Positions 29,052 through 39,035 are shown, counted from the stretch's first letter. The stretch: DNA of 53,436 bases from an uncultured Gammaproteobacteria bacterium (GCA_913051785.1 CAJXCK010000002.1:1-53436); one strand, 5' to 3'. Made by a program: numbers and translations. Notes: generated from the letters alone by a model not told the origin.

Positions 29052-29444
29052 TCAAAAAACGGTACATAAAACTTCTCCGCCAGTCCCGTTCTCACGAGCT
29101 TGTCTGTCGGAGACCACACCGTGATTGGTGCTAATTATCGATATGCCCAAACCACCTCTAACCGAGGGCAGCTCGCCGCACTTCTTATAAATTCTTAGAC
29201 CGGGCCGACTCACTCTGTCGATTTCCTTAATAACCGGCGAGCCCTGAAAATATTTCAGGCTAACTAGTATCTCAGGCTTGGCTCCTTCCAGGACTTCATA
29301 ATTGTTCACGAAACCCTCATCAACGAGAACTTTCAGTATCGCCAGTTTTGTTTTGGAAGCGGGCAATGCCACGGTTTCATGCCCCGCCATTTGAGCATTT
29401 CTTATGCGGGTCAATAAATCGGATATAGGGTCTTGCATTGACAT
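29052..29444 (-). CDS. rpsH: 30S ribosomal protein S8
   Basis: S8 organises the central domain of 16S rRNA and is the known translational repressor of the spc operon in enterics. The 130-residue product begins [18 protein letters not shown] and ends with the family signature [20 protein letters not shown] followed by GGEVLCTVF. It lies 9 bp after rpsN and 8 bp before rplF. The start is ATG 29444, the first of two in-frame methionines. Confidence 0.98.
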   Translation of the reverse strand: MSMQDPISDLLTRIRNAQMAGHETVALPASKTKLAILKVLVDEGFVNNYEVLEGAKPEILVSLKYFQGSPVIKEIDRVSRPGLRIYKKCGELPSVRGGLGISIISTNHGVVSDRQARENGTGGEVLCTVF

Positions 29445-29453
29445 ATGTTTTCC

Positions 29454-29759
29454 TTACCAGCTCGCCTTAACTAACCCGGGAACGTCCCCTCGCATCGCGG
29501 CTTCCCTAAGTTTGTTACGACATAGTCCAAACTTTCTGTATACGCCATTCGGCCTTCCCGTGATCCCACACCTCCTCTGCTTCCTGGTCGCACTTGAATT
29601 ACGCGGCAAGCTTTGCATTTTGAGCTGGGCACCCCATCTTTCCTCGTCAGAGACGTCCTTGCTAAGCATAATTTTTTTTAATTCCAGCCTTTTCGCTCTG
29701 AAACGCTCCAGAATTAACGCTCGTTTTTTTTCTCGCTCTATCATCGACTTTTTTGCCAT
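29454..29759 (-). CDS. rpsN: 30S ribosomal protein S14, zinc-free long type
   Basis: S14 assembles into the 30S head. The 101-residue protein is the long form without the paired Cys-x2-Cys zinc knots of the short form; only two isolated cysteines remain. The conserved C-terminal half reads [20 protein letters not shown], then [19 protein letters not shown]. It follows rplE by 11 bp and precedes rpsH by 9 bp. L36 in the same operon is the zinc-binding type, so the two are mixed in zinc dependence. Confidence 0.97.
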   Translation of the reverse strand: MAKKSMIEREKKRALILERFRAKRLELKKIMLSKDVSDEERWGAQLKMQSLPRNSSATRKQRRCGITGRPNGVYRKFGLCRNKLREAAMRGDVPGLVKASW

Positions 29760-29770
29760 TTTCTAATTCC

Positions 29771-30310
29771 TTACGTTCGAAAGGGGAAATTAAAAGCTTT
29801 CAACAGCTCTAGAGCGTGATCGTCTCTTCCCGCCGTCGTTGTTACGCATATATCCAGACCCCTGATTTTATCTATCTTATCGAAATCTATTTCTGCAAAA
29901 ACGATCTGTTCGGTAAGCCCCATGCTGAAGTTCCCGCGTCCATCGAAAGACTTTGGATTGAGCCCACGAAAATCTCTTATTCTTGGGATCGCGATATCGA
30001 TCAATCTCTCCACAAAATCATACATACGGCTTTTTCTGAGAGTGACCTTGCATCCGATAGGGTAGCCTTCCCTAATTTTGAATCCCGCCTCTGATCGCCT
30101 CGCTAGACATACTACTGGGCTCTGACCAGCTATCGCCGCCATATCTGAGACTGCATTTTCCATAACCTTTCTATCTGCTATTGCCTCTCCAACTCCCATA
30201 TTTAGAGTAACTTTTTCTAGTCTAGGAACCTCCATGGGATTCAGTATTCCTAGCTTTTCTTTAAGCTCTTTATGTATGTTGCTTCTATATTTTTCGTATA
30301 AATCGGTCAT
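29771..30310 (-). CDS. rplE: 50S ribosomal protein L5
   Basis: L5 binds 5S rRNA and contacts the P-site tRNA elbow. The 179-residue protein is of normal length and begins near [20 protein letters not shown]. It carries the signature [20 protein letters not shown] and the later [20 protein letters not shown]. It lies 2 bp after rplX and 11 bp before rpsN. In enterics the S8 operator of the spc operon overlaps the start of this gene; no such fold was confirmed here. Confidence 0.98.
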   Translation of the reverse strand: MTDLYEKYRSNIHKELKEKLGILNPMEVPRLEKVTLNMGVGEAIADRKVMENAVSDMAAIAGQSPVVCLARRSEAGFKIREGYPIGCKVTLRKSRMYDFVERLIDIAIPRIRDFRGLNPKSFDGRGNFSMGLTEQIVFAEIDFDKIDKIRGLDICVTTTAGRDDHALELLKAFNFPFRT

Positions 30311-30312
30311 GG

Positions 30313-30627
30313 CTATTCTTCCACTCTATCTCCGCTGGATTTGAAGACTCTGAATTTCTCTCCATTCTCAAGCTTTATCCGAACTTTATCCGCTCTCGAC
30401 TCCTTGTGATTCCAAATAGCCACGTTGGATGCCTGTATCGGCGCCTCCTGGCTAACTATTCCACCCTGCTCACCAGCGTTCGGGTTTGCTTTTTTGTGTT
30501 TCTTTACCAAATTCATATTGGAAACGAGCAACCTACCGTCTTCTAGGACTTTCAAAACCTCACCCCGACGACCCTTATCCCTACCTGAAATAGCGACGAC
30601 CTCGTCATTTTTTCTGATTTTCTTCAT
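30313..30627 (-). CDS. rplX: 50S ribosomal protein L24
   Basis: L24 initiates 50S assembly. The 104-residue product begins [20 protein letters not shown], which is the KOW motif that binds 23S rRNA. It continues with [16 protein letters not shown] and [20 protein letters not shown]. Length and termini are normal. It lies 16 bp after rplN and 2 bp before rplE in the spc operon, with an ATG start at 30627. Confidence 0.98.
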   Translation of the reverse strand: MKKIRKNDEVVAISGRDKGRRGEVLKVLEDGRLLVSNMNLVKKHKKANPNAGEQGGIVSQEAPIQASNVAIWNHKESRADKVRIKLENGEKFRVFKSSGDRVEE

Positions 30628-30643
30628 TTACTGTCCTACTTCG

Positions 30644-31012
30644 CTATATGACTTCGGGTGCCAAAGAGACTATTCTCATGAAGTTTTCTGTTCTCAGCTC
30701 TCTAGTAACCGGGCCAAAAATCCTGGTGCCAACTGGCTGCTTTTGCGCATTCAAGAGAACCGCGGCGTTTTGATCAAATTTGATCAATGAACCGTCCGGC
30801 CTCCGTACACCCTTTCTTGTTCTTACCACCAATGCATCCATTACTTGGCCTTTTTTGACACGCCCCCTGGGGATCGCTTCTTTTACAGCTACTTTTATTA
30901 CATCGCCGATATGAGCATACCTACGATGGCTACCCCCCAAAACTTTTATGCACTGAACTTTGCGGGCTCCACTGTTGTCCGCTATTTCTAGCATCGTTTC
31001 TGTTTGAATCAT
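30644..31012 (-). CDS. rplN: 50S ribosomal protein L14
   Basis: L14 lies at the intersubunit face and is the docking site for RsfS, which is encoded elsewhere in this window. The 122-residue product begins [20 protein letters not shown]. It contains the family signature [20 protein letters not shown] and [20 protein letters not shown]. Length equals the usual 122-123 residues. It is the first gene of the spc block, 6 bp after rpsQ, with no separate promoter that I could recognise. Confidence 0.98.
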   Translation of the reverse strand: MIQTETMLEIADNSGARKVQCIKVLGGSHRRYAHIGDVIKVAVKEAIPRGRVKKGQVMDALVVRTRKGVRRPDGSLIKFDQNAAVLLNAQKQPVGTRIFGPVTRELRTENFMRIVSLAPEVI

Positions 31013-31018
31013 CTCCCC

Positions 31019-31306
31019 CTATACCTCCAAGGCTTTAACTTCAACGCTTTTAAGCATCCAAGATTTCGTCTTTGATAAAGGTCTACATTCTTCAACCGTG
31101 ACAACGTCCCCTATGGAACAGATATTCTCAGCATCATGCGCATGTATTTTCTTCGATTTTCTTACAAATTTTCCGTAAACCGGATGTTTCACTCTTCGTT
31201 CCACTCTCAACGTTATGGTTTTATCCATCTTATTGCTGACCACTGTACCGGTCACAGATCTCCCAACGGCAGCGGTGTTTTCTACAACTTCTTTTTCTTC
31301 ACCCAT
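31019..31306 (-). CDS. rpsQ: 30S ribosomal protein S17
   Basis: S17 is an early-assembling OB-fold protein of the 30S body. The 95-residue product has the core [20 protein letters not shown], then [17 protein letters not shown] and [11 protein letters not shown]. It carries an N-terminal extension of about 12 residues compared with the 84-residue enteric form. The ATG at 31306 has GGAA at good spacing and overlaps the rpmC end by 8 bp. It is the last gene of the S10 block. Confidence 0.97.
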   Translation of the reverse strand: MGEEKEVVENTAAVGRSVTGTVVSNKMDKTITLRVERRVKHPVYGKFVRKSKKIHAHDAENICSIGDVVTVEECRPLSKTKSWMLKSVEVKALEV

Positions 31307-31490
31307 TCCTAGATTCCTCCAAACAAGTCTTTACACGCGCGATATCTCTGCGTATTTCCTTTAACAAGTGAGTCTGACCTAGCTGGCCGCTACCAAACTG
31401 CATACGGAGGCCAAAGTGTTCTCTCGTCAGCCTCTCAAGCTCGACTTTCAATGCCTCTTCGTCTTTATCTCTCAACTCGCTAATTTTCAT
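31299..31490 (-). CDS. rpmC: 50S ribosomal protein L29
   Basis: L29 is a two-helix protein near the tunnel exit, part of the docking site for trigger factor and SRP. The 63-residue product begins [20 protein letters not shown] and has the conserved [20 protein letters not shown] followed by [12 protein letters not shown]. Its ATG overlaps the rplP stop by 1 bp (TAATG) and its end overlaps rpsQ by 8 bp. Confidence 0.97.
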   Translation of the reverse strand: MKISELRDKDEEALKVELERLTREHFGLRMQFGSGQLGQTHLLKEIRRDIARVKTCLEESRNG

Positions 31491-31903
31491 TACATTGCCG
31501 TCCTAGAAACGAATGTCGTCTTGAAAGGCAGTTTCGCAGCTGCTAGCCCAAGAGCTTCCCGAGCCACCTCTTCCGTAACGCCCTGCATCTCATAAAGCAC
31601 CTTGCCTGGCTGAACAAGCGCAACCCAATACTCTACACTCCCTTTTCCCTTTCCCTGCCGAACTTCCAGAGGTTTTTTCGTAATGGGCTTGTCTGGGAAA
31701 ACACGTATCCAAATTTTACCCCCTCTCTTGACTCTGCGTGTCATGGCACGTCTGCCAGCCTCAATTTGGCGTGCCGTGAGTCGCCCCCTCCCCACTGCTT
31801 TCAAGCCGAATTCGCCAAAGCTCACAGAACTACCGCGAAGAGCCAGTCCTCTATTTCTTCCTTTTTGCTGCTTTCTGAATTTGGTTTTCTTTGGTTGTAA
31901 CAT
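31490..31903 (-). CDS. rplP: 50S ribosomal protein L16
   Basis: L16 helps organise the peptidyl-transferase centre and the A-site tRNA. The 137-residue product begins [20 protein letters not shown] and contains [20 protein letters not shown], then [16 protein letters not shown] and [14 protein letters not shown]. Length is normal. It lies 23 bp after rpsC and overlaps rpmC by 1 bp in the S10 operon. Confidence 0.98.
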   Translation of the reverse strand: MLQPKKTKFRKQQKGRNRGLALRGSSVSFGEFGLKAVGRGRLTARQIEAGRRAMTRRVKRGGKIWIRVFPDKPITKKPLEVRQGKGKGSVEYWVALVQPGKVLYEMQGVTEEVAREALGLAAAKLPFKTTFVSRTAM

Positions 31904-31926
31904 AACTACTATATCTCCACAGGGAA

Positions 31927-32577
31927 TTACTCTGCGCCATCCTCCTGGGGACCCAAAATCTCTCCCTTAAAGATCCATACCTTAATTCCTAATATTCCAT
32001 AAGTCGTTTCGGCCTCCCAAGTCGCGTAATCTATATCGGCCCTTAGCGTATGCAGGGGGACACGTCCTTCGTGATAAACTTCTGATCTTGCAATCTCCGC
32101 TCCACCCAATCTTCCCGCCACCCTAACCTTTATTCCTTCCGCACCCAGTCGCATCGCATTTTGTATGGCCCTTCGCATGGCTCTTCTGAATTGAACACGT
32201 CTCTCCAACTGTTGACTTATTCCCTGAGCAACTAGTAACGCATCTAATTCCGGCTTCCGTATCTCCTCAATATTAATATTCACCGAGATACCCATCATCT
32301 CGGACAGCCGAATCCGTAATTTTTCTACATCCTCTCCCTTTTTACCGATCACTATTCCCGGACGTGCAGAATGGATGATTACCTTTGCTGCTTGGGCTTG
32401 GCGCTGAATTTCGATTTTTGAAACTGAGGCCTCATAGAGCTTTTTCCTGAGATAGGCTCGCACCTCAAGATCGTCTTTAAGATATTCTGAATAATCGGAC
32501 TTATCAGCGTACCACACTGAGTTATGGTTCCTTATAACCCCTAACCGAATTCCAACTGGATGAACTTTTTGACCCAT
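31927..32577 (-). CDS. rpsC: 30S ribosomal protein S3
   Basis: S3 sits at the mRNA entry channel and acts in mRNA unwinding. The 216-residue product begins [20 protein letters not shown]. It contains the KH domain loop [20 protein letters not shown] and the C-terminal domain [20 protein letters not shown]. It is slightly shorter at the C terminus than the 233-residue enteric protein. It lies 13 bp after rplV and 23 bp before rplP. Confidence 0.98.
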   Translation of the reverse strand: MGQKVHPVGIRLGVIRNHNSVWYADKSDYSEYLKDDLEVRAYLRKKLYEASVSKIEIQRQAQAAKVIIHSARPGIVIGKKGEDVEKLRIRLSEMMGISVNINIEEIRKPELDALLVAQGISQQLERRVQFRRAMRRAIQNAMRLGAEGIKVRVAGRLGGAEIARSEVYHEGRVPLHTLRADIDYATWEAETTYGILGIKVWIFKGEILGPQEDGAE

Positions 32578-32590
32578 ATGACTCTCTTTT

Positions 32591-32923
32591 TTAAATATCC
32601 GTCACAGTCACCGATATGTGACAACTTCGTTTCAAGATTCTGTCCGCTCTACCTTTCGCTCTGGGCTTGATTCTCTTCATGGTCATACCTTCATTTACGA
32701 ATATCTCAGTGACTTTAAGGTCGTCCACATCAGCACCCTCGTTGTTTTCAGCATTCGCAATGGCTGATTCTAGAACTTTCTTTACAACGGCCGCTGACTG
32801 CTGAGCCTCAAAGCTCAGTAAATCCAAAGCATCCGCAACAGGCTTACCCCTGACGACGTCCGCTATTCTTCTCACCTTCTGTGCGGATATTCTTATCCTT
32901 TTCCCGATCGCTTTGGCTTCCAT
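32591..32923 (-). CDS. rplV: 50S ribosomal protein L22
   Basis: L22 reaches into the nascent-peptide tunnel and forms part of its constriction with L4. The product has [20 protein letters not shown] and the tunnel beta-hairpin region [20 protein letters not shown]. The ATG at 32923 gives 110 residues, the enteric length. A GTG at 32938 with an upstream AGGTG would add five residues and cannot be excluded. It lies between rpsS and rpsC in the S10 operon. Confidence 0.96.
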   Translation of the reverse strand: MEAKAIGKRIRISAQKVRRIADVVRGKPVADALDLLSFEAQQSAAVVKKVLESAIANAENNEGADVDDLKVTEIFVNEGMTMKRIKPRAKGRADRILKRSCHISVTVTDI

Positions 32924-32959
32924 AATCCCTGTCGTCACCTTTACCCTTTTCTATTGCTG

Positions 32960-33235
32960 TTAGCGACTAGCCCGCTTGTCAGCGTCATGACCTCTATAAG
33001 TCCTAGTGGGCGCAAACTCTCCCAATTTATGGCCGACCATATCCTCATTAATCATTACAGGTATATGTTGCCTTCCGTTGTAAACCGCTATCGTGAGGCC
33101 GACCATCTCCGGCATAACCATGGATCTCCTTGACCAAGTTTTTATCGGCCTCCTATCGTTATTTTTGGAGGCTTCTTCCACTTTTTTTAAAAGATGACCA
33201 TCCACGTAAGGGCCCTTGTATATAGATCTCGACAT
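32960..33235 (-). CDS. rpsS: 30S ribosomal protein S19
   Basis: S19 forms a complex with S13 in the 30S head and contacts the A-site finger. The 91-residue product begins [20 protein letters not shown] and has the signature [20 protein letters not shown], then [17 protein letters not shown]. Length is normal for the family. It lies 41 bp after rplB and 36 bp before rplV (using the ATG start chosen there). Confidence 0.98.
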   Translation of the reverse strand: MSRSIYKGPYVDGHLLKKVEEASKNNDRRPIKTWSRRSMVMPEMVGLTIAVYNGRQHIPVMINEDMVGHKLGEFAPTRTYRGHDADKRASR

Positions 33236-33276
33236 TACCGCGCCTTTAAAACTGGTTTTATTCTCATTTATTTGTC

Positions 33277-34104
33277 CTATCGTTTGGCTCTACGTCGCAC
33301 GATAAGGTCATCCGTGCGTTTGTTTTTCCTAGTCTTATATCCTTTCGTCGGAACCCCCCAAGGCGTAACTGGGTGTCTACCGCCCGACGTTTTGCCTTCA
33401 CCACCACCATGAGGATGATCAACTGGGTTCATAGCAACTCCACGCACAGTAGGCCTTCTTCCTCTCCATCTCCTGGCTCCGGCTTTACCTAATGATCGGA
33501 GGTTGTGTTCTCCGTTTCCTACCTCTCCAAGCGTCGCCTTACAATCCGAAAGAACTCTTCGCATTTCACCAGACCTGAGCCTGAGAGTAGCGTGCCTGCC
33601 TTCTCTCGCCACAAGCTGACAAGAGCCTCCCGCGCTCCTAACTAATTGAGCACCCTTTAGAGGTTTAAGTTCAACGCAGTGAATGACACTTCCTACTGGT
33701 ATGTTTTTCAAGGGCAAGGAATTTCCGCTCTTGATTCCGGCGTTTGCTCCAGACATTATCTCGTCTCCAACTGAGACTCCTCGGGGAGCCAATATGTATC
33801 TCCGTTCCCCATCCATATATTTGAGCAAAGCTAAATTCGCGGTCCTATTCGGATCATACTCTAGACGTTCGACAACGGATGGTATCCCGTCCTTCGACCT
33901 CTTCCAGTCAATAACTCTGTAATGTTGCTTGTGTCCACCACCACGATGTCTGACGGTAATACGCCCGTTGTTGTTTCTACCTCCCTTACGTTTCTTACTG
34001 GAAACAAGGCCCTTAAAGGGTTTCCCTTTATGAAGCCCCTCATCAACAACCTTTACAACGAACCTTCTTCCAGGCGACGTCGGTCTTGTTTTTATAACTG
34101 CCAC
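33277..34104 (-). CDS. rplB: 50S ribosomal protein L2
   Basis: L2 is among the most conserved 50S proteins and is needed for subunit association and peptidyl transfer. The 275-residue product has [20 protein letters not shown] near residue 43 and the RNA-binding C-terminal signature [20 protein letters not shown]. This includes the conserved histidine implicated near the active centre. The start is GTG 34104. It lies 10 bp after rplW and 41 bp before rpsS in the S10 operon. Confidence 0.98.
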   Translation of the reverse strand: MAVIKTRPTSPGRRFVVKVVDEGLHKGKPFKGLVSSKKRKGGRNNNGRITVRHRGGGHKQHYRVIDWKRSKDGIPSVVERLEYDPNRTANLALLKYMDGERRYILAPRGVSVGDEIMSGANAGIKSGNSLPLKNIPVGSVIHCVELKPLKGAQLVRSAGGSCQLVAREGRHATLRLRSGEMRRVLSDCKATLGEVGNGEHNLRSLGKAGARRWRGRRPTVRGVAMNPVDHPHGGGEGKTSGGRHPVTPWGVPTKGYKTRKNKRTDDLIVRRRAKR

Positions 34105-34114
34105 AAGATTGCCC

Positions 34115-34411
34115 CTAATTTACATCCAAATAATCAAGCTCTTCCCCACGCTCCAAGGTGATATAAGCCTTTTTCCAATTCTTCTTCTTAACGAGTCCCT
34201 GCGCATTCCTCTTAACCTTGCCTTTGACGTTACTGGTGGTCACCTTCTTAACCGCCACCTTGAATATCTCCTCTACAGCCTCTTTTATCTCGGGCCTTGT
34301 CGCCTCTGCAGAGACCTTGAAAGCGTATTGGTTCGATTCTTCTCCCAGGATAGAAACCTTCTCAGATATGTGGGGCTCCCTCAAAATGTTATACAGATGC
34401 AAATTTTTCAT
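34115..34411 (-). CDS. rplW: 50S ribosomal protein L23
   Basis: L23 rims the polypeptide exit and is the main docking site for trigger factor and SRP. The 98-residue product begins [20 protein letters not shown] and carries [20 protein letters not shown] followed by [17 protein letters not shown]. The trigger-factor-binding glutamate lies in the RPEIKEAVE helix. Its ATG overlaps the rplD stop by 4 bp, and rplB starts 10 bp downstream. Confidence 0.98.
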   Translation of the reverse strand: MKNLHLYNILREPHISEKVSILGEESNQYAFKVSAEATRPEIKEAVEEIFKVAVKKVTTSNVKGKVKRNAQGLVKKKNWKKAYITLERGEELDYLDVN

Positions 34412-35013
34412 GATAGAGCGGCCTCTAAGCCCTTAAGCGCATGAGCAGTCACCAGAACCTTTTCATTGCTAATGAGACACAACGGATCTATATGGGTTAA
34501 ATCTCTCACTTCTGTCTTGCTCAGATTCCTTGAAGCGAGGCGGAGGTTTTCGTCAACTTTTTCCACAATGATGAGCGCTTCAGACAGACCTAAATCTCTC
34601 AATTTTTCTAACAATACCTTCGTTTTGGGCTGTTCGATAACCAGATCTTCAACCACCACCAGACGTTCTTGGCGAATCAATTCGGACCATATGCATCGCA
34701 ACGCACCGCGATACATTTTTTTGTTCACTTTAACCGAATGTTCCTGAGGCTGCGCAGCGAACGTTACTCCTCCGGAACGCCATATCGGGGAGCGGGAGGT
34801 GCCAGCTCTTGCTCTACCGGTGCCTTTCTGCCTCCACGGCTTCTTGCCTCCTCCACTGACCCTCGAACGGTTCTTATGAGCCCTCGATCCCTGTCGGGAG
34901 CCTGCCATAAAAGCTACCAAGACTTGATGGACCAAACCTTCATTGTATGCCCTGGCAAAGCTCGCATCGGTTACCTCAACGGTTCCTTTATTCTCTGCTA
35001 GGGATAAATTCAT
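34408..35013 (-). CDS. rplD: 50S ribosomal protein L4
   Basis: L4 lines the exit tunnel and, in enterics, represses its own S10 operon by binding the mRNA leader. The 201-residue product has the long basic loop [20 protein letters not shown], followed by [17 protein letters not shown], that reaches into the tunnel. The C-terminal globular part contains [19 protein letters not shown]. It overlaps both rplC and rplW by 4 bp (ATGA). The hairpin upstream of rpsJ is a candidate target for its autoregulation. Confidence 0.98.
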   Translation of the reverse strand: MNLSLAENKGTVEVTDASFARAYNEGLVHQVLVAFMAGSRQGSRAHKNRSRVSGGGKKPWRQKGTGRARAGTSRSPIWRSGGVTFAAQPQEHSVKVNKKMYRGALRCIWSELIRQERLVVVEDLVIEQPKTKVLLEKLRDLGLSEALIIVEKVDENLRLASRNLSKTEVRDLTHIDPLCLISNEKVLVTAHALKGLEAALS

Positions 35014-35663
35014 GAGGGGTCCCCCTCAGAAATGGGAAGCGTTGCATTGGAGGTGACTCTGATCCTAACGGTGCTCCCGTTTGGCCCTGGAATCGACCCT
35101 TTGAGTAGAAGCAAGCTGTTTTCTCCATCAACAGCAATAACCTCCACCCCAGGGACAGTCACATTCGCTGAGCCCATATGGCCTGACATTTTTTTTCCTT
35201 TGAAAACTCTGCCGGGCGTTTGACACTGCCCTATTGAACCAGGGGCTCGATGAGAGATCGAATTTCCGTGAGTGTTGTCTTGTCCGCGAAAATTCCACCT
35301 TTTAATAGTCCCCGCGAAACCTTTTCCTTTTGAGGCACCTTGAACGTCGACCCTTTGCCCCTCGACAAATTGACTAACCTCTAATAATGAGCCACATTGA
35401 AGCTCCGAATCCTCTTCAAGACGAAACTCCCAAAGGCCATCGCCCATGCCAGCGTTTGCTTTCGCCAAATGACCAGCCGTCGCCTTATTTAGTGCTTTTC
35501 TGTTGCCGGACCCTTTGGTGACCTGTACCGCTGAATATCCATCTGTTTCCACAGTTTTAATTTGCGTAACTCTGTTCGCATTTGCCTCGACGACCGTTAC
35601 GGGAACTGACTCCCCGTCATCCCGGAAAATTCTCGTCATGCCTTTTTTTTCGCCTACTATCAT
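35010..35663 (-). CDS. rplC: 50S ribosomal protein L3
   Basis: L3 initiates 50S assembly and its loop reaches the peptidyl-transferase centre. The 217-residue product begins [20 protein letters not shown]. It has [20 protein letters not shown] and the centre loop [20 protein letters not shown], in which the usual modified glutamine position is kept. It overlaps rplD by 4 bp. The gap to rpsJ is 211 bp, much wider than the few tens of bases usual in the S10 operon. Confidence 0.98.
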   Translation of the reverse strand: MIVGEKKGMTRIFRDDGESVPVTVVEANANRVTQIKTVETDGYSAVQVTKGSGNRKALNKATAGHLAKANAGMGDGLWEFRLEEDSELQCGSLLEVSQFVEGQRVDVQGASKGKGFAGTIKRWNFRGQDNTHGNSISHRAPGSIGQCQTPGRVFKGKKMSGHMGSANVTVPGVEVIAVDGENSLLLLKGSIPGPNGSTVRIRVTSNATLPISEGDPS

Positions 35664-35669
35664 TCCAAT

Positions 35670-35816
35670 CTACGCTCTTAAGGTTTCGTTCTCGCCAACA
35701 ATGTATTTCCTGCTAACCTTTTCTCGCAACAAAGTCTTCCTGTACCATGCTTCTTTGGCAAGTAAACGCTTTTCTCCATCAGGCCCCCCATCGAGGCCAA
35801 TTTCGGGTTCTATCTC
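35670..35816 (-). other. Open frame without a start codon in the rpsJ-rplC spacer
   Basis: On the minus strand, between a TAA (35817-35819) and a TAG (35670-35672), 48 codons are open. They read protein-like, for example GPDGEKRLLAKEAWYRKTLL then REKVSRKYIVGENETLRA. No ATG or GTG is in frame, and the only TTG codons fall in the second half. A different frame holds a 37-codon ATG frame with less natural composition. It could be a decayed gene, a gene using a rare initiator such as ATT, or chance. I do not recognise a family. Confidence 0.3.
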
Positions 35817-35874
35817 TTAACCGGAGACAGCTCTACTCTTTCTATCTACCTAATCTGAATAACTAAGATAACCT

Positions 35875-36186
35875 CTAATTTAGACTTATCTGAACATCAA
35901 CGCCCGCGGCTAAGTCAAGCTTCATTAGCGCATCCACCGTCTTTTCAGTCGGTTCCAATATGTCGAGCATTCGTTTATGGGTACGAATTTCATATTGGTC
36001 TCTCGCGTCTTTGTTGACATGGGGCGAGATTAGTACCGTGAACCGCTCTTTCCTGGTTGGAAGTGGAATCGGCCCTCTTATCTGCGCACCAGTCTTCTTC
36101 GCCGTGTCGACAATTTCGAGGGTCGAGACATCTATCAATTTATGGTCAAACGCTTTTAATCGAATTCTAATTCGTTGATTTTGCAA
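35875..36186 (-). CDS. rpsJ: 30S ribosomal protein S10 (NusE)
   Basis: S10 is a 30S head protein and, as NusE, a partner of NusB and NusG in antitermination. The product has the conserved [20 protein letters not shown], then [20 protein letters not shown]. The start is TTG 36186, preceded by GGGAG, giving 103 residues beginning [13 protein letters not shown], which matches the usual [13 protein letters not shown]. An in-frame extension upstream to 36246 would cover the leader hairpin and is rejected. It heads the S10 operon behind its own promoter; tufA, usually just upstream, is absent. Confidence 0.96.
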   Translation of the reverse strand: MQNQRIRIRLKAFDHKLIDVSTLEIVDTAKKTGAQIRGPIPLPTRKERFTVLISPHVNKDARDQYEIRTHKRMLDILEPTEKTVDALMKLDLAAGVDVQISLN

Positions 36187-36204
36187 AAATCGCTCCCAAG
36201 TCAC

Positions 36205-36232
36205 GGGGCTCAAGCCAATTAGCTTGTACCCC
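36205..36232 (-). promoter_or_regulatory. Hairpin in the S10-operon leader, candidate L4 control site
   Basis: Just upstream of the rpsJ ribosome site the transcript can fold GGGG-TA-CAAGC-TAATTG-GCTTG-AG-CCCC. This is a nine-pair two-part stem with a two-nucleotide internal bulge on each side. It is followed by a T-rich stretch before the TTG start. In enterics L4 represses the S10 operon through hairpins at this position. Homology of this hairpin to that site is inferred from position only. Confidence 0.5.
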
Positions 36233-36353
36233 TTATCCGCGCCCAATCTTTTTCATGAACCCCGCTATTTCATAGGCATTCGAAGAAGACCCTTTGCTTC
36301 CCACGGGTCGCCATCATCTAGACTTAAACCTAAACTAGACTGGGCGGACGCGA

Positions 36354-36382
36354 ACTATACAGATACACGGGCTACCTATCAA
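36354..36382 (-). promoter_or_regulatory. Sigma70 promoter for the S10 operon
   Basis: On the minus strand TTGATA (36377-36382) and TATAGT (36354-36359) are separated by exactly 17 bp, each one mismatch from consensus. The bases after the -10 are GC-rich (TCGCGTC), as in promoters under stringent control. Transcription would start near 36347, leaving a leader of about 160 nt before rpsJ, similar in size to the regulated S10 leader of enterics. Confidence 0.72.
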
Positions 36383-36435
36383 CCACCAAAAGCCATAGGT
36401 TTTGATCTGAGAAATTCCCTAGATAACGCGAGAAA

Positions 36436-38523
36436 TCACTCGTTGAGGTTAGATGCCGGAACCTCGCTGTAGCTTCTAAACTCCATAGTGAAAGTTGCCC
36501 GCCCCTGGCTTCGGCTCCTCAAGTGAGTCGAGTAACCAAACATTGCCGATAACGGGACTTGAGCCTTCAGTTTTTTATTCAAACCTAAGTCATCTAACCC
36601 TACAATGAGGCCACGCCTTCGATTGATATCCCCAGAGATATCTCCCATGTACTCTTCCGGGCTCACGATTTCTACAGACATTATCGGCTCTAATAATTTG
36701 GACTCTCCTTCCACAAGCGCTTCTCTCAATGCCATCGCGCTGGCGGCTTTAAATCCCATCTCCGTTGAATCCAATTCATTGTAGCCTACGGAAACCAAAC
36801 CAACCTTCAGCCCAATAACCGCGTGTCCCATCAGAATTCCGCTCTTCATTTGATCCAGAACGCCATGCTCAACAAATTCAACGAACTCATCAGGTATCAC
36901 CTCCCCCTCCGGGAGATTGTTCTGAAATAAAAACTGATGTCGTCCTTCCGAGTCAACGTAAGGCTCGACCGATATCTTCACTCCTGCATAATGCCTGCGG
37001 CCTCCGATTTCTCGATCAAAAAATGCCTCAGCCTCAGTTTGTTTAGAAATCGATTCTCTAAAAGCCACTCTAGGGTTCCCCGCATTGGCATCGACCCCAA
37101 ATTCCCTTTTTATTCGATCCAAAATAATCTCTAAGTGCAACTCTCCCATACCAGACAGCAATGTCTGACCGCTTTCGTTGTCAAAACTCATGCGAAAGGA
37201 AGGGTCTTCCTGCATTATTTTTTCTATGGCTTCTGCCAAACTGTCTTGTTCACTCGCGGACTTGGGTTCTACAGCTAGAGAGATGACGGGGTCGGGGAAA
37301 CTCATTTCTTCGAATATAATCTGGGATTTCTCCAAGGACAAAGTATCTCCAGTATATAAACCCCTATAGCCAACTAATGCCGCTATATCTCCAGCCCGCA
37401 CCTCTTTGATTTCATTCCTATCGTTCGCATGCAATTGCACCATTCTCCCTACTCGATCTGCCCGAGCAGTTCTCGGATTATAGGCCTTCTCCCCAGTTTT
37501 TAATGCTCCTGAGTAAACCCTAAAAAAAGCCAAACTCCCTACGTAGGGATCCGTGGATATTTTGAAAACTAGCGCCGAGAAAGGCGCATTATCTTCGGCA
37601 TTTCTTCTCTCCGAAACGCCCGTTTTGGGATCTAAACCCTCTATGACCTGCACTTCGGTCGGGGCAGGTAGATAGTTAACAACTCCATCTAAAAGGCTCT
37701 GAATCCCTTTGTTCCTGAATGCGGAACCACAAAAAGCCGGTACTATTTCGTTGGATAAAGTTCGAGCTCTTATTCCTGCGATTATGTCTTCCTTCTCCAG
37801 ATTCCCGGCTTCTAGGTATTTTTCGAGGAGGTCCTCATTTGCCTCCGCAGCTGCCTCAACGAGCCTTTCCCTCCAAGTTCCTGCCAAGTCCAACACATCT
37901 TCTGGAATATCTACTTCAATAATTTCTAGCCCTCTCTCATCTGACCAAGCAACACCTCTCATGTGTACTAGATCGATCACTCCATAAAAATCTTTCTCCT
38001 CACCAAGCGGTAACTGCATTGGTAAAGCTTTCGCCCCAAGACGATCCTCAACCTGATCTATCACGGAAAAGAAATCTGCTCCCTGTCTATCCATCTTATT
38101 TACAAAAATGATCCTAGGAACAGAGTATCTATCCGCTTGCCTCCAGACCGTTTCTGATTGCGGCTCAACACCCGCAGCGGCACAAAAAACGACAATTGCG
38201 CCGTCAAGAACTCTCAGACTTCTTTCCACCTCGATCGTAAAATCTACGTGCCCTGGAGTATCAATAATGTTAATCCTGTGTTCTGGAAGGTCTTTTTCCA
38301 TTCCAGACCAGAAGCAAGTGGTGGCCGCTGAGGTTATAGTGATACCTCTCTCTTGTTCCTGCACCATCCAGTCCATGATTGCCGAGCCGTCATGGACCTC
38401 TCCCATCTTGTGCGATATGCCTGTATAAAAAAGGATTCTTTCACTGGTCGTGGTCTTCCCAGCGTCTACATGCGCCACGATGCCGATGTTTCTGTAGGCT
38501 GCTATCGGCGTTTTCCTAGCCAT
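36436..38523 (-). CDS. fusA: Elongation factor G
   Basis: EF-G is the GTPase that drives translocation of tRNA and mRNA. The 695-residue protein has the P-loop AHVDAGKT (18-25), switch region [20 protein letters not shown], and [10 protein letters not shown] in the G domain. Domains II to V follow and end ...[16 protein letters not shown]. Length is normal. It lies 19 bp after rpsG. The gene normally following it, tufA, is missing, and rpsJ with its own promoter comes next. Confidence 0.98.
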   Translation of the reverse strand: MARKTPIAAYRNIGIVAHVDAGKTTTSERILFYTGISHKMGEVHDGSAIMDWMVQEQERGITITSAATTCFWSGMEKDLPEHRINIIDTPGHVDFTIEVERSLRVLDGAIVVFCAAAGVEPQSETVWRQADRYSVPRIIFVNKMDRQGADFFSVIDQVEDRLGAKALPMQLPLGEEKDFYGVIDLVHMRGVAWSDERGLEIIEVDIPEDVLDLAGTWRERLVEAAAEANEDLLEKYLEAGNLEKEDIIAGIRARTLSNEIVPAFCGSAFRNKGIQSLLDGVVNYLPAPTEVQVIEGLDPKTGVSERRNAEDNAPFSALVFKISTDPYVGSLAFFRVYSGALKTGEKAYNPRTARADRVGRMVQLHANDRNEIKEVRAGDIAALVGYRGLYTGDTLSLEKSQIIFEEMSFPDPVISLAVEPKSASEQDSLAEAIEKIMQEDPSFRMSFDNESGQTLLSGMGELHLEIILDRIKREFGVDANAGNPRVAFRESISKQTEAEAFFDREIGGRRHYAGVKISVEPYVDSEGRHQFLFQNNLPEGEVIPDEFVEFVEHGVLDQMKSGILMGHAVIGLKVGLVSVGYNELDSTEMGFKAASAMALREALVEGESKLLEPIMSVEIVSPEEYMGDISGDINRRRGLIVGLDDLGLNKKLKAQVPLSAMFGYSTHLRSRSQGRATFTMEFRSYSEVPASNLNE

Positions 38524-38542
38524 CTATATCGATAGAAACTAA

Positions 38543-39016
38543 TTAGTATCTATAGTGAGCAAAAGCCTTATTAGCGTCAGCCATTCTGTGGGTGTCCTCA
38601 CGCTTTTTAACCGCGGAGCCTCTTCCATCTGACGCATCCAAAAATTCTCCAGCAAGTCTCTGGGCCATCGATTTCTCTGACCGCCCCCTGGCGCTATCCA
38701 CCAGCCACCTCATTGCCAAAGCCTGTCTTCTAGAGGGTCTTACTTCTACAGGTACCTGATACGTTGCACCTCCTACGCGCCTAGATTTCACTTCCACCAT
38801 TGGAGCGATCGCTTCCAAGGCTTTTTCGAAAACCTCCACGGGGTCACTACCTGCTACCCTTTCCTGGACGGTTTCCAATGCCCCGTAAACTATGCTTTCC
38901 GCGACCGCCTTTTTCCCGTTAACCATTACGTGGTTAATAAACTTCGCCAGCGTTTTATTCTTGAACTTCGGGTCGGGGAGAATTTCCCTTTTAGCTATTA
39001 CTCGTCTTCTTGACAT
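38543..39016 (-). CDS. rpsG: 30S ribosomal protein S7
   Basis: S7 nucleates the 30S head and contacts the E and P sites; in enterics it represses the str operon by binding the rpsL-rpsG spacer. The 157-residue product begins [20 protein letters not shown]. It contains the RNA-binding [20 protein letters not shown] and [18 protein letters not shown]. It lies 56 bp after rpsL, across a spacer holding a perfect 6-bp hairpin, and 19 bp before fusA. Confidence 0.98.
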   Translation of the reverse strand: MSRRRVIAKREILPDPKFKNKTLAKFINHVMVNGKKAVAESIVYGALETVQERVAGSDPVEVFEKALEAIAPMVEVKSRRVGGATYQVPVEVRPSRRQALAMRWLVDSARGRSEKSMAQRLAGEFLDASDGRGSAVKKREDTHRMADANKAFAHYRY

Positions 39017-39035
39017 TTTTTTTCCTTCAGGATTC

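Noticed and set aside
35503-35820. 105-codon plus-strand frame across rplC and the spacer
   Set aside because: The first half is the antisense of rplC. The strand is opposite to all neighbours, and the sequence is hydrophobic and low-complexity with no ribosome site.
36187-36246. 20-residue N-terminal extension of rpsJ
   Set aside because: It would place the leader hairpin inside the gene; S10 homologues start at the [10 protein letters not shown]-like position, which is the TTG at 36186.
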